DNA of 64,000 nt from Corallium rubrum (GCA_964035015.1 OZ035999.1:2726627-2790626); one strand, 5' to 3'; positions 1-10,630 are shown, counted from the stretch's first letter. Notes: generated by a model not told the origin, from the letters alone. Made by a program: numbers and translations.

Positions 1-227
1 CGAAACCAATTTGCCAACGGCAACGAAATGAATCAATCAATCACAAGCTCAAACCACTCAAAAACAAGGTTTTCCAAATGTAATCGTAAATAGCCAATTA
101 TTGTATAACTTTAACGTGTAACAATAACGTGTAACATGGTTCGACTAAATAGAATAAATCTAAATCTAAATCTAAATTAATATAAAGTCTGAAAACTTAA
201 ACTACACTGAACCTAACATTTAAACAG

Positions 228-360
228 AACAGGATTAGAGCTTCCAATCCCACACATACAGTTTCGCCATATGGATTAGAGCTTCCAATCCCACACATAC
301 AGTTTCGCCATATGATTATGGCGAAACTGTATGTGTGGGATTGGAAGCTCTAATCCTGTT
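228..360. repeat. Duplicated 41-bp unit plus inverted copy (hairpin)
   Basis: Two identical direct copies of a 41-bp unit lie head to tail (232-272 and 273-313), beginning GGATTAGAGCTTCC. A complete inverted copy follows at 318-360 and also takes in the AACA flank at 228-231. The region can form a long, almost perfect hairpin with one arm duplicated. It looks like a foldback element whose left arm was tandemly duplicated. Confidence 0.9.
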
Positions 361-689
361 CAGTCGCTAGTGTTAATATTCAGGCGTTTAACATTACAAC
401 CCACTTTACTATACACGTTCCAGTTATCATGGGGCATATTTGGGCCATGATTTTTGCGTCAAAAATTTAGGTCATATGCGGAATGATTTTACGATTGTTA
501 TCTTGCATAATTGGTTGTAATGCAGCTTAAGATATTTTAAGATATTAAAATTATCGACATTGTGTCGTCAATTGCCATTCCAACATTCCCTGTTCGGTTT
601 TTCTTGTCTATGACTTGTGTGTAGCTTTTCCTTGGCTCCTGTTTGTCGCGGATGCCGTTTGTAATAACCAGTTCAATCTCTTAGTCAAA
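361..689. other. No gene seen
   Basis: AT-rich sequence between the hairpin and the reverse-transcriptase relic. No coding frame, RNA gene or repeat was recognised. It could hold further, unrecognisable parts of the same LINE relic. Confidence 0.5.
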
Positions 690-1330
690 TCACGTAATCT
701 CCATCTGTTCCAAAGGCAAATCGTCTATCAGGTTACATCCGTCGCTGTTCTGCTGAAATTCCAAATTAGACCGTCAGCGACCAATCTCGTTCCCAGAGCC
801 TTCTGGTCAGCGACGTACTCTTTATATCTCCCTTGTCAGATCGTTGTTTTCATACGCGTCTCAATTGTGGGCACCTCAGGGAATCAAATATATCAACCTT
901 GTGGAAAAAATACAAAGGCGTGCAACCAAAACCAAATTCCTACTTTTCGTACGAAGATTATATATCGTAATTGGTTATTGAAATTGGGTCTCTTGCCAAT
1001 TACTTATTGGCTCGAAATTCTCGATTTAGTTTTATTCTTTCATATTCTGATAGGAGACGTTGAGTGCACTACTGAAGATTTGGTGCAGATTAAACAACAA
1101 AAACGAGTAACTCGACAAAATAACAATCTCACTGGTGTGCTGATAGTAGCATTCCAGAACAGTTATTTCGTTCGTACAAGTCAGAATATGGAAAAGTTTA
1201 TCCCCAGATGAAAGAGACATTTCCCAAAACGTCTTTAGTCTTAAAAATAACCTTATGGGAAAATATAAAGTTTACATCTCTATTTACAAAAAAAAATGCT
1301 GGTACCTCGTTCAAGATTGTAAGCTTTTCT
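690..1330 (+). pseudogene. LINE reverse-transcriptase C-terminal relic
   Basis: Degenerate coding remnant of the region C-terminal to the reverse-transcriptase domain of a non-LTR retrotransposon. Conserved blocks fall in shifting frames. KANRLSGYIRRCSAEIPN is at about 713-766, RTLYISLVRSLFSYASQLW at about 812-868, VEKIQRRATK at about 900-930 and LLKLGLLPITYWLEILDLV at about 977-1035, then RVTRQ. This block order (cysteine/arginine-rich stretch, 'LV+S...YASQ+W', 'QRRATK', 'L..L.LLPI.YW') is known from the C-terminal part of many jockey/CR1-type proteins. At least two frameshifts and an internal stop separate the blocks, so the open frame at 615-1211 is not an intact protein. The catalytic part lies upstream and is not recognisable. 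Confidence 0.75.
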
Positions 1331-2171
1331 TGCTTCCTCTTCATTATTTGTACTCGAAATGAAACATTTTTAGCGGAAATAGAAGAAATCCGAAGGGATA
1401 TCCTCGCCGAGGATATTGGTCCGAACGGTTTACACTGAGCTGAGTTAGTATTTAATGTAATTATTTGCGAATGTCTTGTTTGTGAAGCTCACAAAAACAA
1501 GATGGCGGATCATGCGCAGAACGGAGTGTAATGCACCTTTAAAATGCATTGTGAATTATATAGCATTTAAAAGAAGCCACGGTATAATATCGTGTACTTG
1601 ATCTTGCTTTATAACTTTCAAGAAACTCCGGTTCTGCTAAACCGATTGCAGGATCTGAGCTGAATTCAACATCTCTCAGCGTGTTCACGTCGTCCTGCAT
1701 GCAGAAGACGTGAATAAATGCTCAGAGTAGCATTGTTTACAGAACGAGGGCGGTATTAAAAATACTCATACATGGCACTACAAGTTATTCATTCACTTTG
1801 TTTTTCATGAACAGTTGGGGTTTTTTGAAGACATGCAACACACACCAAGCACTAGAAAAACGTTCTTTACCGCAAAATACCAAGAAGTGTGTTGAAGAAT
1901 ATGGCAGTAAGCCGAGTTTTTTAACATGCAATTTCGAAGAGGTTTGAATTTTGATACTGCATGTAATTGTAAAGAACAACATAGCTGCTCAAACAAATCG
2001 GTATTTAAAAAAAAAACCGAAGTCGCTGTAATTTGACGTTTTTATCACGGTATCAAGACCTGTCATAATTTTCCTTTGTGTTTTTCTCATGAATTATTAA
2101 TGATTCACGACATAATTTTGTTAGACGCTTTGAAGCTTGCCGGCATCAAAACAAGATTATTTTCTACTATA
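1331..2171. other. No gene seen; tail of palindrome-associated repeat
   Basis: No supported gene. Positions 1980-2110 resemble 14247-14390 (a CAAACAAATC block, ATCAAGACCT, then the ATGAATTATTAATGA tail), so this is one member of the dispersed tail-bearing repeat family described in the findings. The rest is AT-rich and unrecognised. Confidence 0.5.
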
Positions 2172-2319
2172 TCCCCTAGGCGACTCTTTTTCGCGCGAAA
2201 CGACTTTTTCTTTTCTTGAATGAGCCCTGGGCTGGAACTAATTAGAAATCTATTCAATTCCTATTTCTAACAAAAGGAAGTCGATTCGCGCGAAAGAAGT
2301 CGCCAAATGGAAAACCGGC
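2172..2319. mobile_element. Short foldback MITE with CGCGCGAA arms
   Basis: About 148 bp with imperfect inverted ends. The left part reads CTAGGCGACT...TCGCGCGAAACGACTT and the right part AGTCGATTCGCGCGAA...AGTCGCCA, ending TGGAAAACCGGC. The end motif recurs at 63686-63706 as AGCCGGTTTTCCACTAGGCG, so it marks a dispersed family. Confidence 0.7.
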
Positions 2320-2346
2320 TTGAAGCTTGTAATATCGACTCAACTC

Positions 2347-2350
<4 letters not shown>

Positions 2351-2414
<64 letters not shown>
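2351..2414. repeat. (TA)n microsatellite
   Basis: Uninterrupted TA dinucleotide run of about 64 bp. Confidence 0.98.
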
Positions 2415-2416
<2 letters not shown>

Positions 2417-3033
2417 ATTTAATGCTATTCCGCATGATTGGCCTAAAGGCTAATAGCTTATCGCCTTATCATCGCATCTGTTTCCTTGTCCAGCGCTCGA
2501 TGAGTTTCAAGTCGATATACATTAATGCTCCGATAACGCTTCTGACCGTCCGTCAATTAACTATGGAGGTGGAGCATTGAAAACATTTTAGCACCAATTA
2601 TGGCTGAATGTAGCCTAACTGATAAGTGTTGTTCATCGAAACCTGCTGGGTCAATATGCGGGTCATTGCGACGCTTGTTGAAATTTAGAAAACGATTCAC
2701 ACAATATCTCTGTTCGTGTGTAGGTTCTGAACGTTGCTGGAAGATTTTACTGGAAAACAGAGGATCACCATGCAAAAGTTAGACACCTTTCTTTCGTATC
2801 TTGTCCTGCTGGTTCGTCTCGCGCGTCGTGGCTTACAGTTATTCACCGTATACCAAAGGTTAGTGCTGTTTGTCGGAGTTTATGCGCAATTACTCATCAA
2901 GCGACGTGGGTAGGAAACGCGCAATGCAAGTGATGGCTGGCACTTAGATATTATACGCGAATGTATAATGTTCAACGGGGTCGCGTCTATAGCATGCCAA
3001 ATTGGCCTCCGAAAGAACAATGACTGACAATTG
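2415..3033. other. No gene seen
   Basis: Short open frames on both strands around 2557-2782 overlap each other and match no family I recognise. I see no repeat structure here. Confidence 0.5.
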
Positions 3034-3515
3034 TTAAAGTGCCTATGAAGCCAACATTATTATTGTCTTAAATGAAAGAACTCTCAAAACGGCAAAGTAA
3101 CATCTTTTGCAGATCTTCGTTTCCGTGCTTCGTTGTTGAGATATTTCAATTTTTTTTGATATGCAAATTAAACACTTTGACGTCACACGTGTATAATGAG
3201 TTACAGAGAAGGTTCGGTATCTTTGCTGTTATCAAACCAAATCAATTAAAAATCTGTATGTCTAATGCTGTGAGCGAAATAGACGCACAGGATCGGCTTC
3301 GACGTGATTTCGTTTGATAATAGCAAAGATATAGAACTTTCTCCGATAACTCATTATACACGTGTGATGTCAAAGTGTTTAATTTGCATATCAAAGAAAC
3401 TGAAATATCTCAACAACGAAGCACGGAAACGAAGATCTGCAAAAGATGTTACGTTGTAGTTTTAAGAGTTCTTTCATTTAAGACAATAATAATTTTGGCT
3501 TCATAGGCACTTTAA
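3034..3515. mobile_element. TTAA-flanked long foldback MITE, copy 1
   Basis: 482 bp starting TTAAAGTGCCTATGAAGC and ending GCTTCATAGGCACTTTAA, with arms of roughly 200 bp. The arms share AAAGAACTCT, AGATCTTCGTTTCCGTGCTT, TTGATATGCAAATTAA and ACACGTGTATAATGAGTTA. TTAA at both ends suggests a piggyBac- or Kolobok-type target duplication. No coding sequence. A second copy lies at 9905-10393 with its central loop in the opposite orientation. Confidence 0.92.
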
Positions 3516-3723
3516 ATGTCTTAATCTATGCCTATATATTGTCTTATTAGCTTCCTGACTGTACTATAGGTCAAATAAGTATTATGTAAACGCTTCGATT
3601 AATCGGATTTAATTTTCTTCCTGGTACATGTGATTTTAGGGAGCGTTCCTTTGAAACCATTCCGGAATATGAGTAGATCGAGCGAAATGAACTGAGGGCG
3701 GTAACTGGCGAGAATAGTTTTTC

Positions 3724-3785
3724 TAACGAAATACTGACGTTTCGAGCGGAATTCTTTATCAGAGTAAAATGTCAGTATTTCGTTA
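3724..3785 (-). repeat. 15-bp perfect hairpin enclosing hammerhead-like core
   Basis: Perfect inverted arms TAACGAAATACTGAC (3724-3738) and GTCAGTATTTCGTTA (3771-3785). On the minus strand the loop reads CTCTGATAAAGAATTCCGCT followed by CGAAACGTC. This resembles a hammerhead core (CUGA..., GAAAC, GUC), with UACU/AGUA next to the core as stem I. The core has A where the catalytic G8 should be, so it is probably inactive. Confidence 0.4.
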
Positions 3786-4156
3786 TGAAACAGGCAAAAA
3801 ATTTCGTTTTCACTTTGCTCTATCTAAGACCTTCCCTGCGCAGCGCCGCTCTATACATGTTTTTCACAGTCTCGGCGGAATAAGAATATATAGCTGGAAT
3901 AACACACACGAATTTGAAATACCATCAGTTAATGAGTAGGCCTTAAAAGTATTGACTTATAGCATATTGTTTATTTACTCAGTTTAAACAAACATGAAAG
4001 AAAATAAATTGACAGCTTTGTTCTTAAGGAAACAAATTAGGGAAGTTATTGAAAGTGTTTGGTCCTGTCTCTCCCCCCAGTTCGCAGACGGTCGCAGTCA
4101 TATTGAAAGGTTGATAATATATCATAGTAATATAATAGACATGAGGCAAGTGTCAA
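3786..4156. other. No gene seen
   Basis: AT-rich sequence with a short open frame from 3994 that is partly made of the inverted-repeat arm beginning at 4157. It is unlikely to be a gene. Confidence 0.5.
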
Positions 4157-4858
4157 GGTCGGCACTAGATCATGGTCGAGATACGGACAAATATGCGCCT
4201 ACTAGCTTTCAGTACAGCGGAGAACCTGCACAACAGTAACACTCAAGTCCTGTTCTGATTGAAAGAACGAACTTACATTTTGAAAATTTGGAAATATATA
4301 TTATTAATTGAATTTTGGGAGATATGCTCAGTGATATTTTACAGAGGATTTCACATAACTTTTGCCGAATGTGTTGCGAAGTTCGTTCGTTATTTTCGAA
4401 GTGCGAGATTGCGGAGTTCGTTGTTCACGGCATCATTTCAATGTTCCCTGCTGGACGTATAGACTCAGTAAGTATTCGAATAACAACGGATCTTAATACT
4501 TTCGGTAGACAAAACCTATAGTGCTGGATTCGGCAGATTCAAGCGATCATTTTGATATAAAATTTATTTAAATCGGGCAAACAGAAAATATTTAAACATG
4601 TTTTGAAACACACGTCTCCCAATGTAAGTACGACACACATTGTCATGGTTTACTTTTATATTCATCGAATTCTGCCAGAATATCATCTTTAGAATTACAG
4701 AATATTAGCTGGTGGAAGCCATCGCGGGAAAAGAATGATTCAAACGCCTTTGAATCCAAAGCTATGTATGTTATGGTAATGACGCGCAGGTTCTCCGCTG
4801 TATTAAAAGCTAGCAGGCGCATATTTGTCCGTATCTCGACCATGATCTAGTGCCGACC
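4157..4858. repeat. Inverted repeat, ~73-bp arms 0.56 kb apart
   Basis: Arm 4157-4229 (GGTCGGCACTAGATCATGGT ... ACAGCGGAGAACCTGC) recurs inverted at 4786-4858 with a few changes. The intervening 0.56 kb holds only short frames and no recognised domain. It is probably a non-autonomous TIR element or part of one. Confidence 0.8.
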
Positions 4859-4939
4859 AAGTGTCAACTGGTGAGCTACCGCTGCATGTCAGCAATTTCA
4901 AAACTTTTGAGAACTTAAGTGAATGGGCGAGTTAGCATT

Positions 4940-5074
4940 TATAGACCTGGAGCGAGGGGAATTCGATGAAATATTGCCTTGAGGTGTGCTATATCTCGGT
5001 GTATATATATCATATCATGATATATCATCCCGAGAGGTAATATTTCATCGAATTCCCCGAGCGAAAGGTCTATA
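4940..5074. mobile_element. 135-bp foldback MITE, TATAGACCT ends
   Basis: Inverted arms of about 40 bp. The left is TATAGACCTGGAGCGAGGGG then AATTCGATGAAATATT, and the right is its near-perfect complement ending AAAGGTCTATA. The centre contains a further ATATATCATATCATGATATAT palindrome. Confidence 0.85.
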
Positions 5075-5840
5075 AATTATATATTACATGTATATCGAAA
5101 CATATTAATCTTTCCAAAAAAATTGATTGCTTAAATAATAAGTTCGCTTAGCTTAACTCTTGTCCGCTTTTTATTGCCTGTTTCCATTCTGTTGTCGTCT
5201 CAAGGCTTCTGGATGCATTGTTTGTTGCTTTCTTTGTATTTCCTGAATCCATATTTTCTTGTAACCTAACAATCTTCTTGTCAACATCTGAATGTTCAGG
5301 CGAAACGTTTTCTTGTCTCGCCAAACTCCGCCATTGTTGACAGCTTCGTGAATCCTGCGTGACATTCACGCGTGGTATTCGAGGTTATATCCCGCTGTGG
5401 TGGGTAATTCTACGATAAATTAACTGGTCACGTAGTACAAATCAAGCTCTCTAATATAGCTAGGCGGTAAATACGCTCGTGGCCCGTCGTGGGTCTAGTT
5501 ATATAGCGTTTAACCTATAAGAGAGTAAAGGGCACGAACACGCTGGTGAGTTAGGTTAGCGTATAACTGTATGTATAGAACAGATTACTGGCGTGAAACA
5601 TTTGAAGAATGTATTTGTCAATGTCAAAAATATACCAATAAGTCTTATATATAGAGTATTATAATATGTATGTTGACATGTTCCCCGATCAGTTTGGAAG
5701 AGGTGAGGACGTTTGCAGTTGAAGCTCTTGTTATAAGCTGGTACCCTCAGGGCTTTGGAAAAGTGGTCGTAACTATAGAGCAGCTGCATGGTCGCTTACG
5801 AGAACTTAAAAACAAAGGGAAAAGTCTATGTTCCTAACTC
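5075..5840. other. No gene seen; possible faint coding relic on minus strand
   Basis: The minus-strand frame 5148-5369 contains LQENMDSGNTKKATNNASRS, faintly like the 'NTKKxT' start of DUF3504/tyrosine-recombinase-like proteins, with nothing else to support it. The rest is unrecognised. Confidence 0.2.
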
Positions 5841-5844
5841 AAAG

Positions 5845-6145
5845 CATAGTCAATCGAGATATGGTCTGGAAACTCGGCAAACTTCAAAGCGCCTATAATG
5901 AGCTGTGATTTTATGTTGAACCGTACCTTACACTGTGCACATCCTTTGTTTTAGGTTTATTAATATTTAAATAGCACGGTTGAGTGATTGCACTGAAACG
6001 TTGCTATTGGACAATTCGTTCATTATACTAAAATACAATGTGTTCAGTGACCGTGCACCGTGTACAAAAATGCATAAAGGCGAACAAAGAGATAGACCAA
6101 AGACTTTAGCTGAGTTTCCAGACCATATCTCGATTGACTATGATT
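5845..6145. mobile_element. ~300-bp TIR element
   Basis: The left arm 5845-5880 (GCATAGTCAATCGAGATATG, GTCTGGAAACTC) is repeated inverted at 6111-6145. Inner sequence shows a weaker second pairing (GTGCAC near 5935 and 6053). No coding sequence; probably a MITE. Confidence 0.75.
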
Positions 6146-6461
6146 AAAGCATAACGGGAAGATAACGTAGGCTGGGACTGTTTTTTTCATGTTTTGAGTT
6201 CATTATTTTTAGATACTACGTGTAGGATCATTGTCAAGGATAATCGATAAGCAAATTTTATCCTTATCGAATACCTAAACATTAAAAAGTTTCTGAAATC
6301 AGAAATGTTATGTTTATACTACGGCTGCTTCAGCCTCATGTTATAAATGAACTACGTTTTATCCCGACTCAGATTGTATGCGCAGTCGAAACTCCGATTT
6401 CGTCTATAACATCAATGATCTGTAATTTCACACAAAGGTGATATTTAAGCCTGCTAACTAA

Positions 6462-7030
6462 GGGGGCGATTACTTGGACCAGGATGAGTTTACGAAACGA
6501 TTACATGGAGCGCGCTAGCCCGGTAAGCCGGGATGATTTCAGGCCGAAATTCGCAATTATCAAGTAAATAAGGGCAAAGTTACGTTTGTTTTACTTCAGT
6601 TTTACACTAATTAGTCTATTATTTATTTTGTAAGCCCATCGTTAATAAAAAGATAGTTAAAGTCTTAACTAACCCAAGAAAACGTCTTCACGAAGACTAA
6701 TTAGTTTATTAAATCTTCGCTTTGATCACGAAACACACAAACAACGTTGATGTTCTATTTCAGTTCCTTTCAGCACTATTTATTCACACAGTCAAGCAAA
6801 CGAACGAACGAACGAACGCGTATCGAAGCGAGTTCAACAGTTTTTCAGCCCGGTTTGCCGCGGTTAACCGGGCTAGCCCGGTTGCGACAACCGGGATCCC
6901 GGCAAACCGGGCTAGCCCGCTTGCCATGTAATCAAAATGTTAAAACAACATGCGTTTTATATATAAAGCGGGCTAGCCCGGTTAAGCTAGCCCGGTTAAC
7001 CGAGCCAGCCCGGTCCATGTAATCGCCCCC
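6462..7030. mobile_element. Harbinger-like MITE with TAA flanks
   Basis: 569 bp with inverted ends GGGGGCGATTACTTGGACC and GGTCCATGTAATCGCCCCC, flanked by TAA on both sides. A 3-bp TAA/TWA duplication is usual for PIF/Harbinger elements. The interior is rich in GGGCTAGCCCGG palindromes and repeats CATGTAATC. A short CGAA tetranucleotide run (about 6800-6818) creates spurious open frames. No transposase. Confidence 0.82.
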
Positions 7031-7269
7031 TAACATGCATCCTATCTTTTAGTTCACTAAAATTCCTTGAGAATTTTTTTATATGGAGAAGGGTCAGCCC
7101 TGAAGGCAAAAAGTGGGAAAGCTGCACAAGTCGATAAGACTTGGCGATAAGACTTGAGTGCGTTTACATGGGAAATTTCCAGGTCGTCAATGGCGAGATC
7201 TCACCTAGGAGGGCGGGCCCTCTTGTCGCGTAAACGCAAACAAATTTTTACAAGAAATTGCGCTAAGAT
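7031..7269. other. Left shoulder of foldback element
   Basis: No gene. Positions 7155-7269 contain GTGCGTTTACATGGG and CAGGTCGTCAATGGCG. The right end of the adjacent foldback reads GTGTTTATATAGAGG on its own strand, so the true left terminus is probably near 7157. The CAGGTCGTCA(A/G)TGGCG motif recurs at about 48147 and 49502. Confidence 0.4.
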
Positions 7270-7789
7270 GCCGGTGTCACGGTCTCAGCGATCCGCCAGT
7301 CTGAGTTATCCCCTAAGACCAACTGCGCAGTTATCTCCTGCTTTTCTGCATTGATACTGTCGTTGTTCTAACTCAAAAAATACGTATAATCATGGAAACC
7401 ATACTTTTATCACGTTCTTTTAAACATTTGGTTGCAAAGTAATCAAAATCATAAGTATAAATATAAATATAAAACGTCTGTGATTATTACGAATGGCAAT
7501 ACCGATACTTAAACTAAACTCAATACTTCATCAGAGCATCTAAGATTCTTAGAATATGTTAATTTAATTCGTAATGATCACAGACGTTTTATATTTATAC
7601 TTATGTCTGATTTTGATTACCTTGCGACCAAATGTTTAAAAGAGCGTGATAAAAGTATGGTTTCCATGATTATACGTATTTTTTGAGTTAGAAGAACGAC
7701 AATATCAATGCAGAAAAGCAGGAGATAACTGCGCAGTTGGTCTTAGGGGATAACTCAGACTGGGGGATCGCTGAGACCGTGACACCGGG
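7270..7789. mobile_element. Large foldback element, ~222-bp arms
   Basis: The arm at 7270-7494 is repeated inverted and nearly perfectly at 7567-7789. Both contain GTGTCACGGTCTCAGCGATC, AACTGCGCAGTTATCTCCTG, TAATCATGGAAACCATACTT and TATAAAACGTCTGTGAT. The loop is about 72 bp. No coding sequence. Low arm divergence implies recent origin or gene conversion. Confidence 0.92.
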
Positions 7790-8422
7790 CTAGCCTTCCT
7801 CTATATAAACACCCCATTACTCATCGTTTTAAAAAAAATTGACGGTTCGAGTCAATTGGAGTGCTTTGTATATTGTCTATCAGTTCTACCAGCTGCATAT
7901 GACTTATAATAATACTATCTATAATTTGTTTTTCAAATGACAAGCCGACGATTGTTCTGTGTAACTGTTCATAGAGCTTGCTTTGACAACTTTTTCGTCT
8001 GTGCATTATATGTGTCTGTCACTTCGAGGTTATCAGTCATTTCGATCGTCGCTTCTTTGTTTTCCAAGAAGAAGCTCTGTTACACAATGCAGGTTGTTTT
8101 ATGCAGCCTCTCGCAACGCTAGCGCTGACGTAATAACGCGAGACAAGTTGCACGAACCATTGCACCGATTCTTTGCAACTATTGGCCTTTAACTACAGTA
8201 CATCTCGTACCGTAGAGGTTCCAGAGAAGTGGCTCCGTTACTTTCGGGATGAGCGCCAGTCGGGACCCGCTATACTTTTGGGTAGCCGTTAATCAGTTTG
8301 AGGGGTCGTTATTTGTGGGTGGCAAAAAAGTGTTGGTATGTGACAGCTACATATATATTTGATATATTTATGATGCAAATACAAATGACTCACCACACAC
8401 ATCTAAGATGATGCTTGGACTG
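7790..8422. other. No gene seen
   Basis: Short overlapping frames on both strands at 7821-8192 match nothing I recognise. LINE-derived coding similarity begins only at about 8423. Confidence 0.5.
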
Positions 8423-9327
8423 AAAACCAGGAAACAACCCAACTGGTCCCAAGATAATTCGGTAAATATTCAGAGGCTAATTGGCAACAAAAACGAAGCA
8501 TTTAGTCTTAGAGCATGGCTATCCAGTAACACACGATCTTCGAAATTGAAGCTCCAACATTGTTAAAGGCAGCTGCAAAATGAAACGCGTAAGTTGAAAG
8601 ACCAGTGGCTGTCCCAAAAAGCTCAGGAAATACAACAATTGGCGGACCGAAACGACTATAAGAATTTCTATGATGCCATAAAAGAACTGTATGGCCCTTC
8701 TGCACGTGGTGGTGCTCCCCTGCTATCTCAAGACGGCAGAAAATTGTTAACCAACCAGGCAGAGATATTAGGTCGCTGGCAGCAACATTTTAACGAGCTC
8801 CTCAATAGACCATCGCAAGTTGATCAGCGCAGCATAGACCAGCTGCCTCAAAAACCTGTGATTCAGCATCTTGCGAATGAACCAACTGAACAAGAAATTC
8901 GTAAGTCTATCAATTTGTTATCAAACGGCAAGTCACCTGGTGAGGATGGGATTCCAGCTGAGATTTACAAATATGGTGGCGAAGTTTTAATCACACGTTT
9001 GCACAACCTCTACTGTCATATTTGTCGAGACGAAGAAGTGCCCCAACAACTGAAGGATGCTCTCATTGTTACTATCTTTAAACGAAAGGGCAGCCGTTCG
9101 CGGAATGTGGAAATCATAGAGGAATTTCCCTCCTACGTCTATGCCCCAAAATACTAACTAAAATTCTTCAGTTACGTCTCGTAAATTCAATTTTAAACGA
9201 AAATGTTTCGGAAACCACAGTTATGGTGTTCTCAGCTCGCCAACTTCAAGAGAAGTGCATCGAGCAAAATATTAGGTTATATGCAGTTTTTGTTGACCTA
9301 ACTAAAGCTTTCGAAGATTTATTGTAA
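8423..9327 (+). pseudogene. LINE ORF2 fragment: linker and N-terminal RT
   Basis: Broken remnant of an endonuclease/reverse-transcriptase polyprotein of a non-LTR retrotransposon. From 8423 the frame reads KTRKQPNWSQDN..., hits a stop near 8562, then continues as QNETRKLKDQWLSQKAQEIQ. Recognisable blocks follow: FYDAIKELYGPSA, PLLSQDGRKLLTNQAEILGR, NELLNRPSQV, then the RT start SINLLSNGKSPGEDGIPAEI, DALIVTIFKRKG. A frameshift near 9100 moves the reading into GNHRGISLLRLCPKILTKIL. A deletion then joins this to FSARQLQEKCIEQN and the palm A-box FVDLTKAFED, where a stop at about 9327 ends it. The order matches endonuclease-RT proteins often annotated 'craniofacial development protein 2-like' in marine invertebrates. 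Boxes B and C are missing, so it is dead. Confidence 0.9.
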
Positions 9328-9540
9328 AATCTATTTGTTTTCAACTGGAAATCTATTTGTTTTAAAATGTTGTGCATGTGCTTAAAGGATAAAGGACTAA
9401 TCATCTTTACGCTATGTGCACACGGTTCTCATATATTACTGTTCTCAAGGGAATCGAAAACAATCAGCTCATTGAAACAATACGAAAGCGCTCGGAAACG
9501 TTACCGTGTGCACATATCCTAACTTGCAGCCAGCGGCTGA

Positions 9541-9830
9541 ATTGCGAAGGACGCATGCAGATCAACGTGGCCGTGTCGAGGCATATCAAAAGCGCTCCAG
9601 GCAGCCGCCATATACGACACAGTTCAGACTACGGAATGGAGGGAGGAAAACCGGAGAACCCGGCGAAAAACCCTCGAAGCACAGGAGAGACCAACTACAA
9701 CTCTACTCACATGAGTTCCAAGCTCGACAACGGGGTCATTCCCAAGCGGTCACCCATCCAGGCTTAACTTTTTGGTGAGAGGCAGCGCGCTAACAGCATA
9801 CGCCACCCGTGCTGCCTACCATACTCTCTA
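9541..9830 (-). mobile_element. SINE with 5S-rRNA-like promoter segment
   Basis: Read on the minus strand. The segment at 9738-9768 contains GTTAAGCCTGGATGGGTGAC followed by CGCTTGGGAAT. This closely resembles the 5S rRNA internal control region (A-box AAGCTAAGC-like, C-box GGATGGGxGACCGC..GGGAAT), a hallmark of SINE3-type elements. The body (GAGTAGAGTTGTAGTTGGTC, GTGCTTCGAGGGTTTTTCGC, GGTTCTCCGGTTTTCCTCC, GCCACGTTGATCTGC) is shared with 26519-26714. Short frames across it on the plus strand are artefacts. Confidence 0.7.
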
Positions 9831-9904
9831 ATTCGAACCCTTGCTGCTACTGACCTAAATACTGTATAACCGTATAGCTTCTTTTCTGTTAACTTCTCTT
9901 TCTG

Positions 9905-10393
9905 TTAAAGTGCCTATGAAGCGAAAATAATTGTTATCTTTAATGAAAGAACTCTTAAAACTACAGCGTAACATCTTTTGCAGATCTTCGTTTCCGTGCT
10001 TCGTTGTTGAGATATTTCAGTTTCTTTGATATGCAAATTAAACACTTTGACATCACACGTGTATAATGAGTTATCGGAGAAAGTTCTATATCTTTGCTAT
10101 TATCAAACGAAATCACTTCGAAGCCGATCCTGTGCGTCTATTTCGCATGCATACAACATTAGACATACAGATTTTTAATTGATTTCGTTTCATAGTAGCA
10201 AAGATACCGAACCTTCTCTGATATGAACTCATTATACACGTGTGACGTCAAAGTGTTTAATTTGCATATCAAAAAAATTGAAATATCTCAACAACGAAGC
10301 ACGGAAAGGAAGATCTGCAAAAGATGTTACTTTGTCGTTTTGAGAGTTCTTTCATTTAAGACAACAATAATTTTCGCTTCATAGGCACTTTAA
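9905..10393. mobile_element. TTAA-flanked long foldback MITE, copy 2
   Basis: 489 bp, same family and ends as 3034-3515 (TTAAAGTGCCTATGAAGC ... CATAGGCACTTTAA). The loop AAGCCGATCCTGTGCGTCTA is the reverse complement of the corresponding loop in copy 1, so the two copies are in opposite orientation or the loop has inverted. Confidence 0.92.
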
Positions 10394-10630
10394 GGGGGTA
10401 CTTAAATTGGAGCCAAGCTCTGTTGTACTATCCCGCAGCTTCTTGCATACCAATTGGGTGAAAGTGTAATAAATAAAAAGATTTGATCGCGGCGATAGTT
10501 GCCGACTGAATTACAACAATTACAACTATATGAAAACCTGACATGCTTGAAAATAGCGATCATACATTGCGAGAACGTTAATTGTATAACTACTATATTG
10601 CTCAATAAAGGACCTGTTTTTGTACTGTAT

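Noticed and set aside
615-1211. 198-codon plus-strand gene
   Set aside because: Only part of it carries RT-like blocks in frame; neighbouring conserved blocks lie in other frames. It is a pseudogene relic, not an intact gene.
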